From NCBI GenBank assembly GCA_023422955.1, contig JAFAGG010000061.1:1-20350 (forward strand): a DNA stretch of 20,350 nucleotides, read 5' to 3'. The DNA comes from Pseudomonadota bacterium. GTDB taxonomy: Bacteria; Pseudomonadota; Gammaproteobacteria; Burkholderiales; Burkholderiaceae_D. Both the position numbers and the translations under genes were made by a program. Below are positions 1 to 6,430 of this stretch, one piece after another (position 1 is the stretch's first letter; each line of letters starts with the position of its first letter). The notes below the pieces were generated by a model. It searched no databases and was not told the origin of the DNA. It saw only the letters and a list, made by a program, of their open reading frames with translations.

Positions 1-41
1 GGGTGAGTAGACCGTGGGAATTTCACCCACGGCCCCTCGCA

Positions 42-75
42 GAACCGGACGTGAACCTCTCAGCTCATCCGGCTC
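42..75 (-). ncRNA. Group II intron domain V
   Basis: This is the catalytic core hairpin of the intron. On the minus strand it runs GAGCCGGA ... UCCGGUUC, forming an 8-bp lower stem with a two-base CG bulge and a GAGA tetraloop at the tip, 34 nt in all. Length, bulge and GNRA loop match the canonical fold. The adjacent domain VI stem pairs CCGTGGG (positions 32-26 on the minus strand) with CCCACGG (18-12). Confidence 0.9.
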
Positions 76-78
76 CCA

Positions 79-1320
79 TCATCCAGCCTTTGGCAAACAC
101 CCCAGCTTCCAATGCCAGAAGGCATGAGGAAACTTCTGCGCAAGCCGCCCGAGAGCGTGGCCAGCCCGAGTCTTATGCCGAGCCAGTTGCTTGTACTTGC
201 GCATCATCCAGCGCGTCAGATAAGCATTCAAGTGTTTCCACACGACCGACATTGCCGATTCATAGAATCGGCCGTAATACTGATGCCAGCCCCGCAGGAT
301 CGGATTAAACATGGCCGACAGATCGGTCAGGCTCTTGTCACATTTCAGCTGAAGGTGCCAGCCCCTTATGGTTTGCCGCATTGCCTTGAGGGCGTCACGG
401 CTGACCGCTGGAGCAAAGTTCACATAGACCCGACCGTACTTGTCCACCGCCTTGCGGGGGCGGAAGCTATAGCCAAGAAACGTAAACTGCACACACGGGA
501 ATTCTCCCTGCCGATTGACATCCTTGCAGTACACAATCCGTGTCTTATCCGGATGCAGCTCAAGCCCACACTGTCGGAAGCGCTCGCCGATCCTTTCCAG
601 CGCCAATCTGGCCTGCGCCAGGCTGCGGCAGTGGATCACCCCATCGTCAGCATAGCGGCAGAACCGCACGCTTCGAAGATGCTTTGCAACCCACATGTCA
701 AAGGCGTAGTGCAGAAATAGATTGGCCAGCAACGGACTGACGACACCCCCTTGCGGCGTTCCGCGCGTGCGTTCTACCAACTGCCCATCGGGCATTTGCA
801 TCGGCGCTGTCAGCCAACGCTCGACATACAACAACACCCATGGCGTTTGACAGTGCTTCCTGAGTGCTCGCATGAGCAAATCATGTTCGATGTTATCAAA
901 GAGCCCCTTGATATCGAACTCGATCACCCAGTCATATTCCCAGCTGCGCCGCCTCACCATGGCAATCGCATCGTGCGCTGAGCGCCCGGGACGGTAACCA
1001 TAGGAATTGGCATGGAACACCGGGTCAATGACCGGCTCCAGTAGTTGCTTGACTACCGTTTGCGCGACCCTGTCCGCCACCGTCGGTATTCCCAGCATCC
1101 GCACTCCACCAGACTTCTTTGGAATGGGAACGCCTTTGACCGGTGGCGGAAAGTAGCTGCCAGAACACAGGCGGTTCCACAGCTTGTACAGGTTGCCGCT
1201 CAGGTTGGCATCGAATTGCTCCAGCGATTCACGGTCTATGCCCGCAGATCCTCTGTTTGCTTTAACACTTTGATACGCTTCCCAGACTAGCGCCTTGGGA
1301 ATGTCATATGGCTTGGTCAT
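79..1320 (-). CDS. Group II intron-encoded reverse transcriptase/maturase
   Basis: A 413-residue intron-encoded protein that helps fold and splice its host intron and copies the RNA into a DNA target. The start ATG at 1320 is chosen over an upstream in-frame start because a strong GGAGGA site (1336-1331) lies 10 nt before it. Reverse transcriptase blocks are clear: YGYRPGRSAHDAI around residues 107-119, RGTPQGGVVSPLLANL at 186-201, the catalytic YADD at 223-226 and FLGYSF at 281-286. A maturase (domain X) segment with NPILRGWHQYYGRF lies at 339-352. The protein ends about 60 residues later without the cysteine/histidine HNH endonuclease domain, so mobility would use an endonuclease-independent route, for example priming from replication forks. 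The catalytic residues look intact and there is no frameshift. The stop codon is 3 nt before domain V. Confidence 0.95.
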   Translation of the reverse strand: MTKPYDIPKALVWEAYQSVKANRGSAGIDRESLEQFDANLSGNLYKLWNRLCSGSYFPPPVKGVPIPKKSGGVRMLGIPTVADRVAQTVVKQLLEPVIDPVFHANSYGYRPGRSAHDAIAMVRRRSWEYDWVIEFDIKGLFDNIEHDLLMRALRKHCQTPWVLLYVERWLTAPMQMPDGQLVERTRGTPQGGVVSPLLANLFLHYAFDMWVAKHLRSVRFCRYADDGVIHCRSLAQARLALERIGERFRQCGLELHPDKTRIVYCKDVNRQGEFPCVQFTFLGYSFRPRKAVDKYGRVYVNFAPAVSRDALKAMRQTIRGWHLQLKCDKSLTDLSAMFNPILRGWHQYYGRFYESAMSVVWKHLNAYLTRWMMRKYKQLARHKTRAGHALGRLAQKFPHAFWHWKLGCLPKAG

Positions 1321-1834
1321 TGTATTGCGCTCCTCCCGCTCGCGCGGTTGGCGCACCACAATGCCGGGATGACGCAGCCCCTTCGCTCCACCGCCATTAC
1401 AGCGGCTTCAACACTACTACGAGCTGCTCCGCCCCTTGGTGGCGCATCGCTACTATCAGCCTTGCCTTTCGGGCTTGTACCTTTCGCTTTGCATCGCCAC
1501 CGAAGGTTCCCGCAGTTCCGCGTAAGAGCCCGAATCAGGATCACGCTGCCTCTATGCCGGACACCATCTGGCCCGTAAGCAGGTAACGGCCAGACTAATC
1601 CTGGAGCAACATCACTCCCCAGTTTTGATATCGTCTGAGTACTTTCGACACTTGAACGGCAGTTCACGGTTGTTCGTCTTCCTGATCCACACCTGACGTC
1701 TTCTGACGCCTTTTCCATAACGCTCACGACCCTGGCTTTTGGCCAACGCCGCTTATGGTGGTTTGCAACCCGCTCCTGCAAGCCGATTGCGAGGGGCCAT
1801 ACCCTCATCTCTTACGCCGCTTGCTGCGGCACAC

Positions 1835-2249
1835 TAAAATCGGACACCCAAAGCTGGTTGGGACGACTGGCCTTGAATTGCCGGTTGACGTGGTCCAGTG
1901 GACAAGGTGCTGCCGTATCAGGTGTTGTGGTGCGAACCTTCTTGCCTCGTCGAACACCCTGAAGTCCCAGACGCCGCATTAGTCGTTCGACCGTGCAGCG
2001 TGCGACTGCTTGTTTCTCACGATGTAGCTGCCGCCAGACCTTGTCTGCTCCGTAGACCTTTCTGTTGGCTTCCCAGACCCGGGCAATTTCGGGCATCAGC
2101 CGTGCATCACGCCTGGCGCGTGCACACAGCAATTCCGGATTCCTTTGTTGCGCTGCATAGCGCCAATAGCCTGACGGGGCAATCTGCAAGACTTTGCAAA
2201 GTGGCTCGACCCCGTAAGCCTGGCGATGCCGGTCAATGAATTGCCTTAT
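1835..2249 (-). CDS. IS3-family transposase OrfB, 5' exon (split by the intron)
   Basis: N-terminal part of the DDE transposase subunit, about 138 codons plus one base. The reading frame runs VIRQFIDRHRQAYGVEPLCK, then LQIAPSGYW, a helix-turn-helix region around VYGADKVWRQL and CTVERLMRRLGLQG, and RPNQLWVSDF, where the D is the first catalytic acidic residue. The frame is -1 relative to orfA and overlaps its end, as is usual where OrfAB is made by frameshifting. I see no canonical A6G slippery site, only a TTTTTC run at 2287-2282. No ATG/GTG start is visible near 2249 and the first in-frame TTG is at 2189, so the start given is where family similarity begins. Without intron splicing the protein would end a few residues after SDF and be inactive. 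Confidence 0.8.
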
Positions 2250-2569
2250 GACTTGAATCGGCGGTCGAGCTCCGCCTGGGCGAAAAACGCGCTGGCCACC
2301 TTCAGGATTTCATTGGCCTTGCGCAGTTCCTTTACTTCCCGTTCCAGTTCCTTGAGTCGTTCCCGCTCGGTAGCCGTAACACCGTCGCGCTGACCGCTTT
2401 CCACCTCGTGCTTGCGTACCCAGTCGTTCAGGGTTTGTGGCACACAGCCAATCTTCGGCGCTATGGATTCGATGGCGGCCCATAGCGATGAATATTCGCC
2501 GCGGTGCTCCAGCACCATGCGAACCGCTCGTTCACGTACTTCAGGGGAAAACTTATTGGATTTCTTCAT
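2246..2569 (-). CDS. IS3-family transposase OrfA
   Basis: A 107-residue DNA-binding protein of an IS3-family element. Residues 7-55 form the HTH_Tnp_1-type helix-turn-helix (FSPEVRERAVRMVLEH ... TLNDWVRKHE) that recognises the IS ends. Residues 66-100 form a charged heptad-like coiled coil (ERERLKELEREVKELRKANE) used for oligomerisation and for joining to OrfB. The C-terminus AFFAQAELDRRFKS is characteristic. The ATG at 2569 is preceded by a GGAG close to the start. The gene is intact and full length for the family. By itself OrfA is regulatory; active transposase needs fusion to OrfB, which here is interrupted by the intron. Confidence 0.9.
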   Translation of the reverse strand: MKKSNKFSPEVRERAVRMVLEHRGEYSSLWAAIESIAPKIGCVPQTLNDWVRKHEVESGQRDGVTATERERLKELEREVKELRKANEILKVASAFFAQAELDRRFKS

Positions 2570-2590
2570 GGCTCCATTCTCTCAGATTAA

Positions 2591-2619
2591 GGAGCCTCCA
2601 CAAATCCCGGGGCGCTTCA
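2591..2619 (-). repeat. Probable left terminal inverted repeat of the IS3 element
   Basis: Read on the minus strand from 2619 this starts TGAAGCGCCCCGGGATTTG and continues with GGAGGCTCC. IS3-family ends start with TG and this GC-rich pattern is common in them. It lies about 20-50 bp upstream of orfA, as expected. The partner repeat is outside the window, so the assignment rests on position and resemblance. Confidence 0.65.
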
Positions 2620-3486
2620 GTCTCATTATTACCTGAGATTCGAGTGGTCGTCGAAAGAATTACGGGGCGTCCAACAACAGATTTCTCCACGTTGGAAGAG
2701 GGATTAAAGCAAGCTGAACTTGCTGTTTCTAACCGTATAGTAGAGCTTGAGGAAAAACTTACTCTTCGCGTTTCTATAACTTCTGAATTAGACCAATACG
2801 AACGCGAATTCGTGCTCCATTCACAGCGTACTTCGGAACTGCAGGAAATTAACAATAAAGCGGATGCCATAAAGAGCACCATAGTAGAGATCGGCAAGGT
2901 GCGTGATACTGCAAAGTTTGTTGCTGCAGTAGCATCCGATGTTCGGTCTAAGATTGTACGCGAGGTTTTTAGTGGCTCCCTTAATGCTGTATGGCGTGAT
3001 CTTTTTGTAAGACTAGCGCCTAGTGAGCAGTTCATTCCTCAATTCCGGCTTCCCTCACAAGATGAGGGTAAAGTGGAGGCAGTATTAGAAACATTACATA
3101 AATCCGGCCTTCCTGGTGGTTCACCAGGGACGATGCTAAGTCAAGGCAATTTGAATACAGCGGCACTGACCCTATTTTTAGCCTTGCATCTTTCAGTTCC
3201 ATCTCAACTTCCTTGGCTGGTGCTCGATGATCCAGTCCAATCAATGGATGATTTACACGTTGCACAGTTCGCCGCCTTACTTCGAACCCTCTCTAAAGGG
3301 CTTGGCAAGCAAATTGTGGTGGCCGTACATGAACGCGCTTTGTTTGATTATTTAACTTTGGAATTGAGCCCTGCATTTGCTGGCGACAGCCTTTTGGCGG
3401 TCGAGATTAGCCGAAATTTCGACGGTGAAACGATTGCAGACCCCCGGTTCTTCGAGTTCGAAGTAGACAAGGCTGTAGCTGCCTAG
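2620..3486 (+). pseudogene. C-terminal fragment of a Rad50/SMC-like (AAA/ABC-type) ATPase, truncated by the IS3 insertion
   Basis: From the first base after the IS an open frame of 288 codons encodes the C-terminal part of an ABC-type ATPase. Residues about 15-110 are coiled-coil-like. The ABC signature LSQGN lies at 173-177, Walker B LVLDDP at about 200-205 is followed by a D-loop (QSMDD), and an H-loop histidine lies in VAVHERALFDY. Walker A and the other half of the coiled coil would have been N-terminal and are absent, so the fragment cannot form an ATP site alone. The frame stays open 61 codons back into the IS, antisense to orfA, to a GTG at 2437, so a chimeric protein is conceivable. 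Codon use is clearly more AT-rich than in gyrB, suggesting transfer. Such ATPases occur in DNA repair and in phage-defence or restriction-linked loci; which one this was cannot be told. Confidence 0.75.
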
Positions 3487-3516
3487 ATCAACGTACTACC
3501 CACCCATACCCACCTC

Positions 3517-3552
3517 AAAAAAAGGCCTAACCCCATATAAGGTTAGGCCTTT
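3517..3552. terminator. Bidirectional rho-independent terminator between the ATPase fragment and gyrB
   Basis: A perfect 12-bp stem, AAAGGCCTAACC (3521-3532) with GGTTAGGCCTTT (3541-3552), and an 8-nt loop. An A-run on the left (3517-3523) gives a U-tract for minus-strand transcripts, and a T-rich right side serves plus-strand transcripts. It sits between the convergent ends of the ATPase fragment (3486) and gyrB (3662). Confidence 0.9.
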
Positions 3553-3594
3553 ATATTTGCCGTGAGCCTAAAAATAGGCCGATAGCATTAACTA

Positions 3595-3660
3595 TGTCAT
3601 TTTTGGAGCAAGTAAGTGTCGTTTGGAGCACTTACTTTGTCACTTTACGGCTACACAAAA
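3595..3660 (+). repeat. Array of TGTC repeats, possible relic of a transposon end
   Basis: TGTC occurs at 3595, 3617 and 3638, that is at 22- and 21-bp spacing. The first two units share TTTGGAGCA (TGTCATTTTTGGAGCA and TGTCGTTTGGAGCA). The second half also forms an inverted repeat, AGTAAGTG with CACTTACT, at 3611-3637. Multiple direct TGT-starting repeats are typical of transposase-binding ends of IS21-like and Tn5053/Tn7-like elements. No transposase gene is next to it, so if real it is a remnant. Confidence 0.4.
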
Positions 3661-3661
3661 A

Positions 3662-6172
3662 TCACACGTCAATATTCCCCGCCTGCAGCGCATTGGCCTC
3701 GATGAATGCACGACGTGGTTCGACATCATCGCCCATCAGCGTGGTGAAGATCTGGTCGGCGGCAATCGCGTCTTCGATCTGCACTTTCAGCAAACGGCGC
3801 ACGCTTGGGTCCATGGTGGTTTCCCACAGCTGCTCGGGGTTCATTTCGCCCAGGCCCTTGTAGCGTTGCCTGCTGACGCCGCGTTCGGCTTCTTCGCGCA
3901 GCCATTTCATGGCTTGCTGGAAGTCGGCGATGGCGATTTCCTTGATTTTTTCGCCGGTGCCGCGACGCACCAGGGCACCTTCGCCGATCAGGCCTTTGAA
4001 GGTCGCTGCCGCACCCGACAGCGTAGTGTAATCGACGCTTTGCAGGAATTCGGCATCAATACTGCTGACTTTCAGGTTGCCATGATGACGGCGCTCGATA
4101 CGCAGCAAATGCTTGTCCGACAGTTCATCGGTTTTGACCAGGGCCCTGACGCTGGGATCGTTGATGGCGGCAGTCAGCTTCTGTGCCGACTCTTCTGCCA
4201 CTTCCAGGTTATCGAGATTCAACGTGACGCCCCTTACGATAGCCAGCAGCGCTGCATCATCGATGGCGCGTGTTAAGCGCATGATGATGGCATTGGCCGT
4301 GTTGTACTGGCGTACCAGTTCTGCCAGAGCTTCGCCGTTGATCGGCTGCGCGCCTTCGCTGGGAACCAGCGCGGCATCCTGCAGCGCAATCTGCATCATG
4401 TATTGCGCTTCTTCGAGATCGTCTTTCAGATAACGCTCGTCACGACCTGCTTTGACTTTGTACAGCGGCGGCTGCGCGATGTAGATGTGGCCGCGTTCGA
4501 CCAGTTGCGGCATCTGGCGATACAGCAGGGTCAGCAGCAGCGTGCGGATATGCGCGCCATCAACGTCGGCGTCGGTCATGATGATGATGCGGTGGTAGCG
4601 CAGCTTGTCGATGTTGAATTCATCCGCGCCGATCGAGGTGCCCAGCGTTGCAATCAGGGTGGTGATCTGTTCGGAAGCCAGCATCTTTTCGAAGCGCGCC
4701 TTCTCTACGTTCAGCACCTTGCCGCGCAATGGCAGGATTGCCTGGAACTTGCGGTCGCGGCCCTGCTTGGCGGAGCCGCCTGCGGAGTCGCCCTCGACGA
4801 TGTAGAGCTCCGACAAGGCCGGGTCTTTTTCCTGGCAGTCGGCGAGTTTCGACGACAGGCCCAGGCCGTCCATCACGCCTTTGCGGCGAGTCAGTTCACG
4901 CGCCTTGCGCGCTGCTTCGCGGGCACGGGCCGCTTCCACGATCTTGCCGCAGATGAGCTTGGCATCGTTGGGCTTTTCCATCAGGAAGTCGGTCAGCGTC
5001 TTGGCCACGATTTCTTCCACCGGGCCGCGTACTTCGCTGGATACCAGCTTGTCCTTGGTCTGCGAGCTGAACTTGGGCTCGGGCACTTTTACCGACAGTA
5101 CGCAGGTCAGGCCTTCGCGCATGTCGTCGCCGGCCACTTCCACTTTCGCCTTTTTGGCGAAATCATGTTCTTCGAGATACTTGTTGATGACGCGTGTCAT
5201 CGCCGCGCGCAGGCCGGTCAGGTGAGTGCCGCCATCGCGTTGCGGAATATTGTTGGTGAAGCACAGTACCTGTTCGTTATAGGCATCGTTCCACTGCATC
5301 GAAACGTCCACGGTGATGTTGGTGCCGTGATCGGACATGCGCTCGCCGGTGGCCTGGAAAATCGTCGGGTGCAGCACGTTCTTGGCGCGGTTGATATATT
5401 CCACGAAGCCGCGCGTGCCGCCTTCGAATGCAAAGTCTTCTTCCTTGCCGGTGCGCTGGTCGCTGAGCTTGATATGCACGCCATTGTTCAGGAAGGACAG
5501 TTCGCGGATGCGCTTGGCGAGTATGTCGTAGTGAAATTCGATATTGGTGAAGATGGCTTCATCGGCCCAGAAATGCACTTCGGTGCCGCGCTTGTCGGTG
5601 TCGCCGACGACCTTGATCGGCGAAGCTTCAATGCCATCCCTGACTTCGATCTCGCGGTTTTGCGGAATGCCGCGCGAGAATTCCATGTAATGCTGCTTGC
5701 CGTTGCGACGTATGGTCAGCTTCAGCAGCTTGGACAGCGCATTCACGCAGGACACGCCCACGCCATGCAGACCGCCGGAAACCTTGTAGGAGTTCTGGTC
5801 GAACTTGCCGCCGGCATGCAGCTCGGTCATCACGATTTCAGCGGCACTGCGCTTGGGTTCGTGCTTGTCGTCCCATTTGATGTCCACCGGAATGCCGCGG
5901 CCATTGTCGGTGATCGAAATGGAATTGTCGGCATGAATGGTGACGTGGATTTCGGTGCAGTGGCCAGCCAGCGCCTCGTCGATGGAATTGTCCAGCACCT
6001 CGAATACGAGATGATGCAGACCGGTGCCGTCGGACGTGTCGCCGATATACATGCCGGGGCGCTTGCGCACCGCTTCCAGGCCTTCCAGGATCTGGATGGA
6101 GGAGGCGCCGTATTCAGGGGACTGCGCGGGAGTTTGCGACGGGTCGGGTTTTTCGAGAGGAATTGCAGACAT
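3662..6172 (-). CDS. gyrB: DNA gyrase subunit B
   Basis: ATPase subunit of DNA gyrase (A2B2), which introduces negative supercoils ahead of and behind the replication fork. The 836 residues are complete. The GHKL ATPase domain has the catalytic glutamate in FEVLDNSIDEAL (E58), TDNGRGIP at 88-95 and the ATP lid GGLHGVGVS at 133-141. The QTKDKL element is at 371-376. The TOPRIM domain has EGDSAGG (460-466) and the metal-binding DADVD (534-538). An insert of about 170 residues follows, as is usual in proteobacterial GyrB and absent from most Gram-positives, and then the conserved QRYKGLGEMNPEQLW (769-783). The ATG at 6172 has an AGAAGG site upstream. It is third in the order dnaA-dnaN-gyrB. Its 258-bp separation from dnaN, containing hairpins, suggests it also has its own promoter. 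Confidence 0.98.
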   Translation of the reverse strand: MSAIPLEKPDPSQTPAQSPEYGASSIQILEGLEAVRKRPGMYIGDTSDGTGLHHLVFEVLDNSIDEALAGHCTEIHVTIHADNSISITDNGRGIPVDIKWDDKHEPKRSAAEIVMTELHAGGKFDQNSYKVSGGLHGVGVSCVNALSKLLKLTIRRNGKQHYMEFSRGIPQNREIEVRDGIEASPIKVVGDTDKRGTEVHFWADEAIFTNIEFHYDILAKRIRELSFLNNGVHIKLSDQRTGKEEDFAFEGGTRGFVEYINRAKNVLHPTIFQATGERMSDHGTNITVDVSMQWNDAYNEQVLCFTNNIPQRDGGTHLTGLRAAMTRVINKYLEEHDFAKKAKVEVAGDDMREGLTCVLSVKVPEPKFSSQTKDKLVSSEVRGPVEEIVAKTLTDFLMEKPNDAKLICGKIVEAARAREAARKARELTRRKGVMDGLGLSSKLADCQEKDPALSELYIVEGDSAGGSAKQGRDRKFQAILPLRGKVLNVEKARFEKMLASEQITTLIATLGTSIGADEFNIDKLRYHRIIIMTDADVDGAHIRTLLLTLLYRQMPQLVERGHIYIAQPPLYKVKAGRDERYLKDDLEEAQYMMQIALQDAALVPSEGAQPINGEALAELVRQYNTANAIIMRLTRAIDDAALLAIVRGVTLNLDNLEVAEESAQKLTAAINDPSVRALVKTDELSDKHLLRIERRHHGNLKVSSIDAEFLQSVDYTTLSGAAATFKGLIGEGALVRRGTGEKIKEIAIADFQQAMKWLREEAERGVSRQRYKGLGEMNPEQLWETTMDPSVRRLLKVQIEDAIAADQIFTTLMGDDVEPRRAFIEANALQAGNIDV

Positions 6173-6248
6173 GGCTACCTTCTAAAAGAACGGGAACTGC
6201 TTTAAAAAATCTCTTGTTCGAATGATTTGCCTGGCAAACTCATTCATT

Positions 6249-6344
6249 CCCTCCCCTTCAAGGGGAGAGTTAGGTGGGGATGGGTCATTTCAATTGCAAA
6301 AGAAACCCATCCCCATCCCCGCCTTCCCCTTGAAGGGGAAGGAG
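6249..6344. repeat. Nested palindromic repeat (BIME/REP-like) in the gyrB-dnaN gap
   Basis: Two arms (6249-6285 and 6305-6344) form a large imperfect inverted repeat around a short AT-rich centre (GTGGGGATGGGT against ACCCATCCCC). Each arm contains its own palindrome, CCCCTTCAAGGGG (6253-6265) and CCCCTTGAAGGGG (6326-6338). The right arm is followed by TTTTT. The design resembles dispersed intergenic palindromic elements or small non-autonomous elements. It could also act as a transcription terminator or an mRNA-stabilising structure. Confidence 0.8.
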
Positions 6345-6389
6345 TTTTTCACCTTATTTTTCGCGTTCCAAATGCTCTATTCGTAACGC

Positions 6390-6408
6390 GGGGCCGAAAC
6401 CCGGCCCC
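6390..6408 (-). terminator. GC-rich hairpin just downstream of dnaN
   Basis: A perfect 7-bp stem, GGGGCCG (6390-6396) with CGGCCCC (6402-6408), and a 5-nt loop, 22 nt after the dnaN stop in the direction of dnaN transcription. There is no U-tract, so it may be a weak terminator, a pause site or a 3'-end stabiliser. Confidence 0.4.
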
Positions 6409-6430
6409 TCTGTGCTTCACTGGCGCGGAC

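Larger units (their letters stand above)
3..1834 (-). mobile_element. Complete group II intron inserted in IS3 orfB
   Basis: On the minus strand the intron begins with GTGTGCC at 1834, fitting the group II 5' consensus GUGYG, and ends ...CTACTCAC at 3, fitting the AY 3' end. It is 1832 nt long. About 510 nt of non-coding RNA (domains I-III and part of IV) precede the maturase gene. The gene stops just before a 34-nt domain V (75-42), followed by a domain VI stem (32-12). Removing it joins exon base A (1835) to CC (2-1), giving ACC (Thr) and the transposase sequence WVSDF-T, which is what IS3 OrfB proteins have there. This fixes both splice sites. The encoded protein lacks the HNH endonuclease domain, and domain V is not of the short class C type seen at terminators. 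I did not solve the EBS/IBS pairings. Confidence 0.9.
1..2619 (-). mobile_element. IS3-family insertion sequence, partial, interrupted by a group II intron
   Basis: The element is read on the minus strand and consists of orfA (2569-2246), the 5' exon of orfB (about 2249-1835), an inserted group II intron (1834-3) and two bases of the orfB 3' exon (2-1); the rest lies outside the window. OrfA has the IS3 helix-turn-helix and the typical C-terminal AFFAQAELDR segment. OrfB has the IS3 N-terminal region ending at WVSDF, the start of the DDE integrase core. The upstream end is placed at 2619 because the minus strand there begins TGAAGCGCCCCGGG, a good match to IS3-type termini, and because the sequence to its right reads directly into an unrelated ATPase gene. 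No target duplication can be checked, since the other end is not in view. Confidence 0.85.

Noticed and set aside
1617..1626. A candidate EBS1 (CAAAAC on the minus strand) for pairing with the exon bases GATTTTA
   Set aside because: Only the four central A-T pairs match and the flanking bases mismatch, so I do not claim it without a full intron fold.
1317..1808. Open frame of 163 codons on the minus strand upstream of the maturase
   Set aside because: It lies in the non-coding RNA part of the group II intron (domains I-III), shows no protein family features, and its composition reflects structured RNA.
4403..6205. 600-codon open frame antisense to gyrB
   Set aside because: A mirror of the GC-biased gyrB codons; the translation is rich in His, Ala, Gly and Val repeats with no family motifs, while gyrB on the other strand is unmistakable.
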